Shown: one piece after another, positions 33,036-40,211 of the stretch
How positions within the stretch are numbered: the first letter of the stretch is position 1
Layout of the letters: every line of letters begins with the position of its first letter
DNA from: Chryseobacterium sp.
GTDB lineage: Bacteria; Bacteroidota; Bacteroidia; Flavobacteriales; Weeksellaceae
Assembly: GCA_031286615.1 (NCBI GenBank)
Contig: JAITUA010000003.1
Span: 434,001 to 498,000 of the forward strand
Length of the DNA: 64,000 nt
Direction of reading: 5' to 3'
The notes under the pieces: generated by a model
Seen by the model: the letters and a program-made list of their open reading frames with translations, nothing else
Told to the model about the DNA's origin: nothing
Database searches by the model: none
Program-made: the position numbers and the translations under genes

Positions 33036-33665
33036 TTATTGAGAAATCTGTTGGCCAGATGGTCTCACTACTTTCTTCAGGCTATCAGAAAATAATACCA
33101 ATCCTCCCGCCATCATGATAATATCTTTCAGGACCAAACGCCCTGCTCCGGACAGATAGGGAAATCCAAACTGTGGTGTGGGATAATCTCCACCCAGATT
33201 CGGCACGTATACTTCCGGAGTAGTTCCTAAAAATGAAAGAGTAACCAATGACATTAAAAACGTTAAAGCCCCTCCTACTGCTCCGATTTTAGGAAACCAG
33301 ATCCCCAACAGCACCAAAGATCCGATTATGACAATCATTGTTCCTAAGCCATAAGAAAAGGTGTATGTTCTATTTTCTTGATGCCAATCAATATTTTTCT
33401 GGATAACCTTCCCTTCCGGATTCTTATACAAAGTATATTCTGCAACAAGCTTTTTGTCCTCATTAAGAACTTTATTTCCTGCATTTTTGTAGAAGAAACT
33501 CATAAAAGGACTATTGGCTACAAAAGGTACAATTCCGTCGGCTTCGTAATGGAATGCCTTTAAGCCTCCAATCCAGGCCATAACGATAAAAATTGAAATT
33601 CTGAGAAAATTGAAAAACCAGGTATCCAATTGTAATAAACGATCGTAAAGTCTGTTGTCTTGCAT
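33036..33665 (-). CDS. DUF417 (YkgB/RclC-like) inner-membrane protein
   Basis: 209 residues with about four membrane helices. The N-terminal part WIGGLKAFHYEADGIVPFVA followed by NSPFMSFFY is diagnostic of DUF417, the family of E. coli RclC, which belongs to the reactive-chlorine resistance operon controlled by the AraC-type RclR. A polar insert of ~35 residues follows, then helices at ~105-125, ~130-148 and ~180-195. An AraC-type regulator gene lies directly upstream on the same strand, so the pair resembles a minimal rcl arrangement. The function is inferred from family and context. Confidence 0.88.
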   Translation of the reverse strand: MQDNRLYDRLLQLDTWFFNFLRISIFIVMAWIGGLKAFHYEADGIVPFVANSPFMSFFYKNAGNKVLNEDKKLVAEYTLYKNPEGKVIQKNIDWHQENRTYTFSYGLGTMIVIIGSLVLLGIWFPKIGAVGGALTFLMSLVTLSFLGTTPEVYVPNLGGDYPTPQFGFPYLSGAGRLVLKDIIMMAGGLVLFSDSLKKVVRPSGQQISQ

Positions 33666-33681
33666 GTGATTTATTTTTTAA

Positions 33682-33710
33682 CAAAGGTATTCACATGCCT
33701 ACAGCACCAA
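33682..33710 (-). promoter_or_regulatory. Promoter of the DUF417 gene (-33 TTG, -7 TACCTTTG)
   Basis: On the minus strand TTG (33710-33708) and TACCTTTG (33689-33682) are 18 bp apart, matching the Bacteroidota sigma-ABfr consensus; the box is ~17 bp from the ATG. It lies between the AraC stop and the DUF417 start. Confidence 0.65.
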
Positions 33711-33728
33711 CATAGATATTTGAGGACA

Positions 33729-34559
33729 TTACATGGACATTTTCGCCACCACGGAGATTCCTACCTGTTCTCTGTATTTTTTGGGGGAACATCCTACCGA
33801 TTTTTTGAAATACCTGCTGAAGTAAAATTCATCGGCAAACCCCAGTTCTGATGCAATTTCCTTTACGGATCTATAGGTTAAATGCAGTAATTTTTTGGAT
33901 TCCAGAATGATTCTTTCATTGATAAGCTGAGTGGGTGTTTTCGCAAATTCTTTCTTCACAGCTTTGCTTAATGTATTATTGGTTATGCTCAGTTTGTCAC
34001 TGTAAAATGACAGCTCCTTTTCATTTTTAAAATGAGTTTCCAACAGTTTCTGAAATTCTGCAGCGTTCTTATTGGGTAGTTTATCATGAGAAAATATACT
34101 ATTCTCAATACTGCTTTTCTGTTTACTGCCAATGGCAAGGATAAGCTGTATATAAGTTTTGATAATAGATTCTGAAAACTGATGCTTTTCGGATTCTTCT
34201 TTTTTGATGTGACTAAAAAGCTCAAGAATATAACTATAATTTTCTTGTGAGAGTTCAACCCCCGGATTCAGGTAAATATTATTGAAAAGAAGCCCGTTGC
34301 ATGCTACTTCTTCTTTGTGATATTCTATACAGTAATAGTCACCATGGAAGAAAAGGACATCGATATTTTCATCTGATTCCGAAGCCAGCTTCAGCTTTTG
34401 AAAAGGGGAAAGAAACAGAATATTGTATCCGCTATAAGAATAGTTGATGTCATCTACTGAAAAAACACCGGAACCCTTCCATAGAACCACACTGTAGTTT
34501 TCAGTAGTAAATTCTGATGGAAAATCTGAAGTGTGGTAAGACTGTATTTTTATTTTCAT
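33729..34559 (-). CDS. AraC-family transcriptional regulator
   Basis: 276 residues. The N-terminal half is a cupin-like AraC sensing domain (YNILFLSPFQKLKLASESDE, VLFFHGDYYCIEYHKEEVAC). The C-terminal ~100 residues carry two HTH motifs: KLSITNNTLSKAVKKEF and SVKEIASELGFADEFYFSRY with FKKSVGCSPKKYREQ. Its position just upstream of the DUF417 gene suggests it controls that gene. Residues needed for HOCl sensing by RclR cannot be judged from this sequence alone, so the inducer is open. Confidence 0.9.
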   Translation of the reverse strand: MKIKIQSYHTSDFPSEFTTENYSVVLWKGSGVFSVDDINYSYSGYNILFLSPFQKLKLASESDENIDVLFFHGDYYCIEYHKEEVACNGLLFNNIYLNPGVELSQENYSYILELFSHIKKEESEKHQFSESIIKTYIQLILAIGSKQKSSIENSIFSHDKLPNKNAAEFQKLLETHFKNEKELSFYSDKLSITNNTLSKAVKKEFAKTPTQLINERIILESKKLLHLTYRSVKEIASELGFADEFYFSRYFKKSVGCSPKKYREQVGISVVAKMSM

Positions 34560-34620
34560 GATTAGTCCTTTTTAAATACTATAACTCTAATGGTTCACAA
34601 ATGACACAATTTGATGTTAT

Positions 34621-35454
34621 TTAATATTCTTTTGAATAGGTTTTCTTCTCTGTCAAATATTCGGTTTTAGTTCCGTTACCGGTTCTGAAAAGGGTTTTGA
34701 GAGTATTCTTTTGTTTAGGTTTTGAAGGATCGGGAAGAAAGCATTGGAAATGTAAATGCGGGCCGTTTGTCCAACCTGTGTTGCCGCTCAATCCTATTAA
34801 ATCACCTTTTTTGACCTCATCTCCTATTTTAACTTTAACTCCATTTTGTTTCAGGTGAAAATACTGCGCAATCGTCCCATCCGAATGTAAAATTGAAATA
34901 TAATTAGCCTGATTAGCACAACTTGATGTAGGACATCCCGTATTATTACTCTGAACAGCATCAATCACTTTGCCTTCTCTTGCCGCTGTAATTTCTGTTC
35001 CTTCAGGCATTACGAAATCTAAAGAGTTTTCATTCTGATGAGAAAACATTCCATTGTACCCCTGATAAACATTAAAGGATTTCCCTTTTTGAAAAGGAAG
35101 ATCATATTTATAGTCGGCATCATAGGTCTTTATTGTTGCATCTCCAGCCAAAGTATAATAAGCAGGCATTTTCTTAATTTTCCAACCTTTTCTTTTATCA
35201 TTGACAACAAAATAAGCAATTCTGTTTTTCGTTGATTTAGGAGGCAGTACTGTGATCATTTTAAATGCTTCCGGACTTTTCAGATTTTCTGTTTCCGGCT
35301 GTTCGGAGAACGTTATTGAAATTGGATAGATTTCAATATTATCAGCATAGTAAGTGATCATATCTTTTGTATGTTCATAATACATTTTTGCACTCTTTTG
35401 CGAAAAAGCCCACAGAGAGCAAATAAGTGATCCGAGAATTGCTATTTTTTTCAT
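34621..35454 (-). CDS. Secreted M23-family metallopeptidase
   Basis: 277 residues. Signal peptide MKKIAILGSLICSLWAFSQ. LytM-type zinc peptidase domain in the C-terminal half: first ligands in FSHQNENSLDFVMPEGTEI (H and D), then ILHSDGTIAQYFHLKQNGVK and the HLH motif in GNTGWTNGPHLHFQCF. A Cys pair, GCPTSSCANQANY, is inserted between the first ligand strand and the second, likely a disulfide. Such enzymes cut peptidoglycan crosslinks or act as periplasmic endopeptidases. Monocistronic with its own promoter box. Confidence 0.9.
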   Translation of the reverse strand: MKKIAILGSLICSLWAFSQKSAKMYYEHTKDMITYYADNIEIYPISITFSEQPETENLKSPEAFKMITVLPPKSTKNRIAYFVVNDKRKGWKIKKMPAYYTLAGDATIKTYDADYKYDLPFQKGKSFNVYQGYNGMFSHQNENSLDFVMPEGTEITAAREGKVIDAVQSNNTGCPTSSCANQANYISILHSDGTIAQYFHLKQNGVKVKIGDEVKKGDLIGLSGNTGWTNGPHLHFQCFLPDPSKPKQKNTLKTLFRTGNGTKTEYLTEKKTYSKEY

Positions 35455-35493
35455 GTTTATTAAAATGTTTTCTTACTGTAGTTTACCTTGAAG

Positions 35494-35501
35494 CAAAAGT
35501 A
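35494..35501 (-). promoter_or_regulatory. -7 promoter box for the M23 gene
   Basis: TACTTTTG on the minus strand, exact match, 39 bp upstream of the ATG. Confidence 0.5.
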
Positions 35502-35708
35502 TACAAAAGTTTAAGACGGAATCATCTGCTAAAAATTTCAATATATTCCTAAAATTTCCAAACCCGCATGGATGATCCACTTCTACTTCGGTCCGAGAGT
35601 ATGATAATAGATATTTTTAAGGGATTATATGAAATTTTCTTGACTACCCTGATTCCTAAGTCGATTCCACATCATTACAACTATGAGCCGGAATTCAGGA
35701 TTACAAAA

Positions 35709-35731
35709 AAAGCCGGAAAAATTCCAGCTTT
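35709..35731 (-). terminator. Terminator of dnaN
   Basis: AAAGCTGGAA/TTCCGGCTTT on the minus strand (one mismatch, 3-nt loop) followed by TTTTTTTG. The rest of the 300-bp gap to the M23 gene holds nothing recognisable. Confidence 0.8.
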
Positions 35732-35754
35732 CTTTTTATGGGTATATGTTAATC

Positions 35755-36885
35755 TTATAATCCGATTACCGGCATTGATAACATTAAGATATTTTCATTT
35801 TCTTCAAGACCGTCAAGAGGTTCAATGATCCCTGGTCTGTTAGGTTGAGACATTTTCATTGTAATATCGTCAGATCCTAAGATCGTCAGCATTTCAGTTA
35901 AAAATTTAGAACTGAATCCGATATTGATATCTTCTCCGTTGTAGTCACAAGGAATCTGCATGTCTGCTTTGTTTGCATATTCAGTATCTTCTGCATGAAG
36001 GTGAAGAATATTACCGGAAAGCTTGAATCTTACCTGGTTGGTAGATTTGTTAGACATGATAGATGCTCTTTTGATCGCTCCTAATAAAAGGTTTCTGTTG
36101 ATCGTCAATACATTTGGATTTTCCTTTGGAATTACCGCTGTATAGTTTGGATATTTACCATCAATCAGTCTACAGATCCAGATATGCTTGCCAAAAGTAA
36201 ACTTAGCCATATTCTCATTGAAGTCGATGGTAACGTCTTCATTGGAACTTGCCAGAATATTTTTAAAAATGTTCAGAGGTTTTTTAGGCATGATAAACTC
36301 CATTGGCTCAGCATTCATAAGGTCTGCTCTTTTGTACACCACCAATCTGTGGGAGTCTGTAGATACGAAATTGGTTTCGTTTTCTCCAAACTGGAAAAGC
36401 ACTCCTGTCATTACCGGACGAAGAGAATCATTACTTGTCGCGAATAGGGTGTTTGTCAAAGCTTCAGACAAAACTCCAGCCGGCATTGTAACACTTTGTG
36501 AAGCGTCAAATTCCGGTAATTCAGGATAGTCATCAGCATTGTCTAATGCTACTGCGAAATTATCTTTTTCATCTAAAATCTCAAGCTGGCTTCCCGTACC
36601 TTCGGCATTGTCTTTTACAACAAATGTCAGAGGCTGTTCACCATAGGTCTTGATAAAATCCTGAAAAATTTTAGCAGGAACAGCAAATTTACCTGTATCA
36701 TCAGACTTTACTTCCAGAGAAGTAACAAGAGTTGTCTCGCCGTCAGATGCTGTAATGGTAACATTATTTCCGTCTAATTCAAAAAGATAGTTTTCTAAAA
36801 TCGGTCTCGATTGAGAGCTTGATATTACGCCACTTACAGTTTGCAACGCCTTCTGCAGTTCACCACTTGAAATAATAAATTTCAT
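35755..36885 (-). CDS. dnaN: DNA polymerase III subunit beta (sliding clamp)
   Basis: 376 residues, standard clamp length with three topologically similar domains (~1-120, 121-250, 251-376). Recognisable elements: MKFIISSGELQKALQTVSGV, SQSRPILENYLFEL, TDSHRLVVYKR (linker Arg), SSKFLTEMLTILGSDDITMK and the C-terminal MLSMPVIGL, the usual [LM]MP-type ending that lines the partner-binding pocket. It forms a ring dimer that tethers polymerase to DNA. dnaA and recF are not adjacent, as is common in Bacteroidota where the dnaA-dnaN order is broken. Confidence 0.97.
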   Translation of the reverse strand: MKFIISSGELQKALQTVSGVISSSQSRPILENYLFELDGNNVTITASDGETTLVTSLEVKSDDTGKFAVPAKIFQDFIKTYGEQPLTFVVKDNAEGTGSQLEILDEKDNFAVALDNADDYPELPEFDASQSVTMPAGVLSEALTNTLFATSNDSLRPVMTGVLFQFGENETNFVSTDSHRLVVYKRADLMNAEPMEFIMPKKPLNIFKNILASSNEDVTIDFNENMAKFTFGKHIWICRLIDGKYPNYTAVIPKENPNVLTINRNLLLGAIKRASIMSNKSTNQVRFKLSGNILHLHAEDTEYANKADMQIPCDYNGEDINIGFSSKFLTEMLTILGSDDITMKMSQPNRPGIIEPLDGLEENENILMLSMPVIGL

Positions 36886-36907
36886 AGATTTATAAAATAA
36901 GTTTCTA

Positions 36908-36915
36908 CAAATATA
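36908..36915 (-). promoter_or_regulatory. -7 promoter box for dnaN
   Basis: TATATTTG on the minus strand, exact consensus, 22 bp upstream of the ATG. Confidence 0.6.
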
Positions 36916-37191
36916 ATAAATAGATACAATAAAGAAAAGAATAATATGGAGGAGTTTTTCACAAATATCCTTAATCTGTTTTGAGCCTTGATATTATGCT
37001 TAAATTTCTTTTGATCTTATAATTTTCTTCAAAATATTCACTTTAATCGGATTTCCATTTGTACATTTTTTCTCCAAAACGCATTAAAACATCAGTATTA
37101 GAAGCAAAAAAGGATAAACATTAATCATTTCCTTCTATAATACCACATTTGGAATATAAAAGATAATTCACATCAATCAAAATACAAAGTC

Positions 37192-37199
37192 TATCTTTG
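37192..37199 (+). promoter_or_regulatory. -7 promoter box for the dgkA-like gene
   Basis: TATCTTTG, exact TAnnTTTG. The TTG at 37197 that could extend the ORF lies inside this box, which rules it out as the start and supports the ATG at 37218. Confidence 0.65.
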
Positions 37200-37217
37200 T
37201 ATAAAAAGTTCAGAATT

Positions 37218-37604
37218 ATGCAAAAACCTCCCATTCATAAAAGTTTTCTCAATGCTTTCCGGGGTGTTTTCATGATGATAAAAACGGAAAGAAATTTCCA
37301 GATTGAGCTTCTGGCATTCTTCGTGAATCTCTTCCTTATTTTTTATTTTAAACTGAACAATACAGATGCAGCCTTGGTTCTTATTGCATCATTTGCTGTT
37401 TTAAGTGCCGAAATTTTCAATACAGCTATTGAAAAGATCTGTGATATCATTCAACCTGATTTCGATAAAAGAATTGGCTTTATTAAAGATGTTGCCGCTG
37501 GTGCGGTGGTATTAACAGCCATTGCATCGGTGATTGTTGGGGTTTTGGTGTATGGAAAATACATTTTAAAATTTATAAATGCAATAAAGCAGTTGTTTTT
37601 ATAG
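37218..37604 (+). CDS. Diacylglycerol/undecaprenol kinase family protein
   Basis: 128 residues, three membrane helices. Family motif: a Glu/Asn-rich helix SAEIFNTAIEKICDIIQPDF followed by KRIGFIKDVAAGAVVL, which holds the conserved E-x-N-[TS]-A-I-E and K-D-x-A-A-G-A-V residues of the DgkA/UndPK active site. The N-terminal amphipathic segment SFLNAFRGVFMMIKTERNFQ is typical. It phosphorylates a membrane lipid alcohol; Gram-positive-like members prefer undecaprenol, so lipid specificity is unresolved. Located just before a solo repeat copy. Confidence 0.9.
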   Translation: MQKPPIHKSFLNAFRGVFMMIKTERNFQIELLAFFVNLFLIFYFKLNNTDAALVLIASFAVLSAEIFNTAIEKICDIIQPDFDKRIGFIKDVAAGAVVLTAIASVIVGVLVYGKYILKFINAIKQLFL

Positions 37605-37609
37605 ATTAA

Positions 37610-37665
37610 AACCACCCCGACAAAAATTCTTTGAATTTTTGCCACCCCTCCAGAGGAGAGGAATT
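37610..37665. repeat. Solo (nuclease-less) copy of the DUF559 cassette repeat
   Basis: AACCACCCCGAC, a CAAAAATTC/GAATTTTTG hairpin and CCACCCCTCC...GAGAGGAATT. Same block order as the right inverted repeat at 20300-20361, lying immediately after the dgkA-like stop. Confidence 0.85.
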
Positions 37666-37717
37666 TCACGTCTTCAGTTCAAAAAGTTGTGAGGCAAGAA
37701 GTTTTTTACTTTTTCCC

Positions 37718-38176
37718 TTATTTCACTGCAATTAAAATATCCACTTCCGCATCTGACGGATTCTGTGCTTTTTCTCCATAGATTTCAAAATCGGCGGTAA
37801 ATATTCTACCGAGGTCCATTTCCCAGATTTTCAACCATTCATTGATCACCAAACCTTTTGAAAGATCTCCTTTTGTAGTGAATTTCACATAATTTCCACC
37901 TTCAAAAGAATAACCTGTCATTCCTTCAGGAATATTGTTAAGGTTTTCCACTTTACATCCAAGAACTGTTGTATAAGGTTTTGTATGGTCTTTTTCGTAA
38001 TCCGTATAGATGGAATAAATGGTATTGTCTATCTTATTGGGAATTGAATTAAGAATATCCTCACTGATCAATTTTTCCCATAAAACCGGAATATCTTTTG
38101 CTGCCTGCCCATTTTCATTGGTTGTTCTTACTGAGATTCCGACGACCTTAAAAGGTTCTATTTTTACGTTATTCAT
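37718..38176 (-). CDS. GyrI-like/AraC effector-binding-domain protein
   Basis: 152 residues from the ATG at 38176 (an 8-residue upstream extension would cover the promoter). Stand-alone effector-binding domain: VKIEPFKVVGISVRTTNENG, IPVLWEKLISEDILNSIPNK, DYEKDHTKPYTTVLGCKV, and INEWLKIWEMDLGRIFTADF with EIYGEK. Such proteins bind small ligands or gyrase-like partners; the ligand is unknown. Family assignment is firm, role is open. Confidence 0.85.
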   Translation of the reverse strand: MNNVKIEPFKVVGISVRTTNENGQAAKDIPVLWEKLISEDILNSIPNKIDNTIYSIYTDYEKDHTKPYTTVLGCKVENLNNIPEGMTGYSFEGGNYVKFTTKGDLSKGLVINEWLKIWEMDLGRIFTADFEIYGEKAQNPSDAEVDILIAVK

Positions 38177-38197
38177 TATTAATTCTTTGTTATAAAG

Positions 38198-38205
38198 CAA
38201 AGATA
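38198..38205 (-). promoter_or_regulatory. -7 promoter box for the GyrI-like gene
   Basis: TATCTTTG on the minus strand, exact consensus, 21 bp upstream of the ATG at 38176; supports the shorter start. Confidence 0.6.
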
Positions 38206-38271
38206 AGGTGAGGTTGTGACAAGGGGATGTCAGTAGTTTTTTTAAATGATTGAATAGGATATTTTTTTTAA

Positions 38272-38328
38272 GTTTTAGCTAAAGCTATTTGAATGTTGAC
38301 GTTTTAGATAAAGCACGTTCCTATTGAA
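38272..38328 (+). repeat. Interspersed repeat, GGCTAAAGCC family, copy 3
   Basis: GTTTTAGCTAAAGCTATTTG at the left, CGTTCCTATTGA at the right; lacks the GC-rich inner hairpin of copies 1 and 2. Confidence 0.65.
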
Positions 38329-38365
38329 CTAAATTTCTGCGGCTATTCTCTTTTGCTTAGTCTAT

Positions 38366-38505
38366 TCCAATTTTGTCACTCCGTAGGAGTCTCTACATAT
38401 TTTTATAAACCAATTATAGTATAAATTCCTCGCTCTGCTCGGAATGACAAAGATCCCGTTGAAATTCTATAGGAACTAGTGAGATTGCTTCGCTTTGCCC
38501 GCAAT
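38366..38505. repeat. TTGTCATTC palindromic repeat copies
   Basis: TTTTGTCACTCCGTAGGAGT, GCTCTGCTCGGAATGACAAA and a further diverged block GCTTCGCTTTGCCCGCAATG directly before the next stop. The 331-bp gap holds these, a GGCTAAAGCC-family copy and a promoter, but no gene. Confidence 0.65.
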
Positions 38506-38507
38506 GA

Positions 38508-38840
38508 CTATTTTCCGACATAAATAAATCCTTTCTTTCCGGATTTAAAAACGGTTTCAATTCTTTTGTAATCATCTACTTCATATTTGTCTGCCTGAAG
38601 AATTTCTGCTTCTGTTACTTCAAAAAGTATTCCTTCTATCTGATCATCATCATTCCCTGAAAATTCCAGTACGGGATGGTATTTCTCTCCGCTTTTCCTA
38701 AGGACTTCAGGGTCTGTAATTTCAAGCATGTTCAATTTGTAACCTGATAAGATGTCTTTTTCACCTTGTAAAAGTCTTCCAAAGGTTTCCATCTGTACCT
38801 GTTCTTTCTGTAAGGTTCCGTAAGAAAATAAATTTGGCAT
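38508..38840 (-). CDS. Gamma-glutamylcyclotransferase (AIG2)-like protein
   Basis: 110 residues, single GGCT-like domain. MPNLFSYGTLQKEQVQMETF carries the substrate-binding YGTL loop and VEGxLFEV is represented by IEGILFEVTEAEILQADKYE, which includes the candidate catalytic Glu; YKRIETVFKSGKKGFIYVGK ends the fold. It likely cyclises a gamma-glutamyl amine to 5-oxoproline. Its ATG overlaps the stop of the SGNH hydrolase gene by one base (TAATG), so the two are translationally coupled. Confidence 0.85.
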   Translation of the reverse strand: MPNLFSYGTLQKEQVQMETFGRLLQGEKDILSGYKLNMLEITDPEVLRKSGEKYHPVLEFSGNDDDQIEGILFEVTEAEILQADKYEVDDYKRIETVFKSGKKGFIYVGK

Positions 38841-39469
38841 TATAAATATTTTTCAATGATTGGAATTGCAACTTCAGCCATCATTCCATAGCCTTTTTCG
38901 TTGGGATGTACTCCGTCTGCAGATAGCAGAATCTCTTTATCTTCCAGAAAAGCAGAATAAAAATCAATATACCCCAATGAATGTTCTGCTGCCAGATCTT
39001 TAAGAATCTGATTATAGACAACAACATCTTCATTGATTCTTTTTTTCCCTGAACTTACCACCAATCCATCTATTTTTTGAGAGAAAGGAAGAATGCTTAC
39101 AAGATAAATTTCGTTGGAAAATTCTTTGGCATGCGCAACGGCAATGCTCATGTTGTTTTTAAATTTTTCAGGATCTACCATCTGTACTCCTTCTTTTATG
39201 GCAAGGTCATTGGCTCCATAGCTTAAAAAAACAAGGTTTCCATCAGCTGAATTTCTGGCACTGAGTTCATGCGGAATTCTTTTCAGTAATCCTTCTGTAG
39301 TTTCTCCTCCGATTCCTAAATTGAATAAAATCAATTCATCTCCATTTCCTTCGTGAAACTGCTGCAAGGCATATCTTTTCAAAATATCTACCCAGCCACC
39401 AAAAACACCGTCATATTCTCCGTAAGTAATGCTGTCACCGAAGAACAGCCCGTAAATAATTTTCTTCAT
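38840..39469 (-). CDS. SGNH/GDSL-family hydrolase
   Basis: 209 residues, no signal peptide. SGNH blocks: block I FFGDSITYGEYDG (Ser nucleophile), block II GIGGETTEGLLKR (Gly), block III SYGANDLA (Asn), block V DGVHPNEKGYGMMAE (Asp and His). A lipase/esterase or carbohydrate esterase acting on an unknown ester. First gene of a coupled two-gene operon with the AIG2-like protein. Confidence 0.92.
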   Translation of the reverse strand: MKKIIYGLFFGDSITYGEYDGVFGGWVDILKRYALQQFHEGNGDELILFNLGIGGETTEGLLKRIPHELSARNSADGNLVFLSYGANDLAIKEGVQMVDPEKFKNNMSIAVAHAKEFSNEIYLVSILPFSQKIDGLVVSSGKKRINEDVVVYNQILKDLAAEHSLGYIDFYSAFLEDKEILLSADGVHPNEKGYGMMAEVAIPIIEKYL

Positions 39470-39817
39470 TCAACTTTATTGTTTCCTGTTTTGTTGAAGT
39501 AAAAGTATTAAGAAAAAAATGTTTAAGGAAAATAATCCTCCTCAATTTGTGTGATTTTTAACGCAAAAGGCGCTAAGTGTTTATATTAATTTTATGTTTT
39601 CGTTCGCAAAGGCGTTTCACTCAGCAATAGACCAATTTGTGCCCTAGTTGAATAAACTTGTTTGAACCATTAAGATTTTTGAAGGGGTGAAGAATAATTA
39701 AGGCAGCAGCTAAAGCTATTATTAAGCAGCCTGTTTTATTCATCATTGATGAATCTTAACTTTACTTAAAAACTTTACTATTCTTAATGGTTAAATAATA
39801 TCATTACTCATTACTCA
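39470..39817. other. 348-bp gene-free stretch
   Basis: Holds an AACGCAAAAGGCGCTAAG-type element near 39559 with a partner TTCGCAAAGGCG near 39602, the hairpin ATTCATC/GATGAAT near 39737, the CTTAA-rich block described with 14318-14416, and the start of a 7-bp repeat at 39801. No coding frame. Confidence 0.55.
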
Positions 39818-39828
39818 TTATTCTAACC
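39801..39828. repeat. Heptanucleotide tandem repeat (TCATTAC)
   Basis: TCATTAC, TCATTAC, TCATTAT and TCTAACC, running across the stop codon of the barstar-like gene. Confidence 0.8.
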
Positions 39829-40198
39829 TCAGCGTAATATTGGTATGTGATTCTATAATTTCCACCAGGATTTCAAAAAGGGTCTGTCCTTTTCCTTTGG
39901 TCAAATCATCTAATTTCTGCTGAATCAATTCTATATTGAATGGTTTTCCCTGTCTGATCTTATTTTCGTAGAATTGCTGAGTAGCCTGAAATCCTAAATC
40001 TTCTTTTGATTTCCCGGATTCTTTCCAGATGATGTCTATTTCTTCTTTGCCTTCGATTACTCCAAAACCTCCGTAAAGAATGTCATCAAAGCCATCAAGC
40101 GTTCCCACTTTCCAATCTGCGTCTTTCATCAGCACATGGGAAGCTTCATCGTAGAAACCGGCTAAAGACGAAAAATGACCGCCATTGATGACGATCAT
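39818..40198 (-). CDS. Barstar-family protein
   Basis: 126 residues from the ATG at 40198; a longer frame from 40231 would overlap purL. MIVINGGHFSSLAGFYDEAS, WKVGTLDGFDDILYGGFGVI and GQTLFEILVEII fit the barstar (barnase-inhibitor) fold, whose members bind and block secreted ribonucleases. The protein has no signal peptide and no barnase-like gene is nearby, so it is either an orphan immunity factor or a repurposed fold. It follows purL by 13 bp on the same strand and may be co-transcribed with it. Confidence 0.8.
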   Translation of the reverse strand: MIVINGGHFSSLAGFYDEASHVLMKDADWKVGTLDGFDDILYGGFGVIEGKEEIDIIWKESGKSKEDLGFQATQQFYENKIRQGKPFNIELIQQKLDDLTKGKGQTLFEILVEIIESHTNITLRLE

Positions 40199-40211
40199 TT
40201 TTCTTGTATTG

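Noticed and set aside
35568..35828. 86-codon plus frame overlapping the dnaN 3' end.
   Set aside because: Crosses the dnaN terminator and coding end, no homology or promoter.
37197..37217. TTG start for the dgkA-like protein.
   Set aside because: The TTG is within the -7 promoter box; the ATG at 37218 fits family length.
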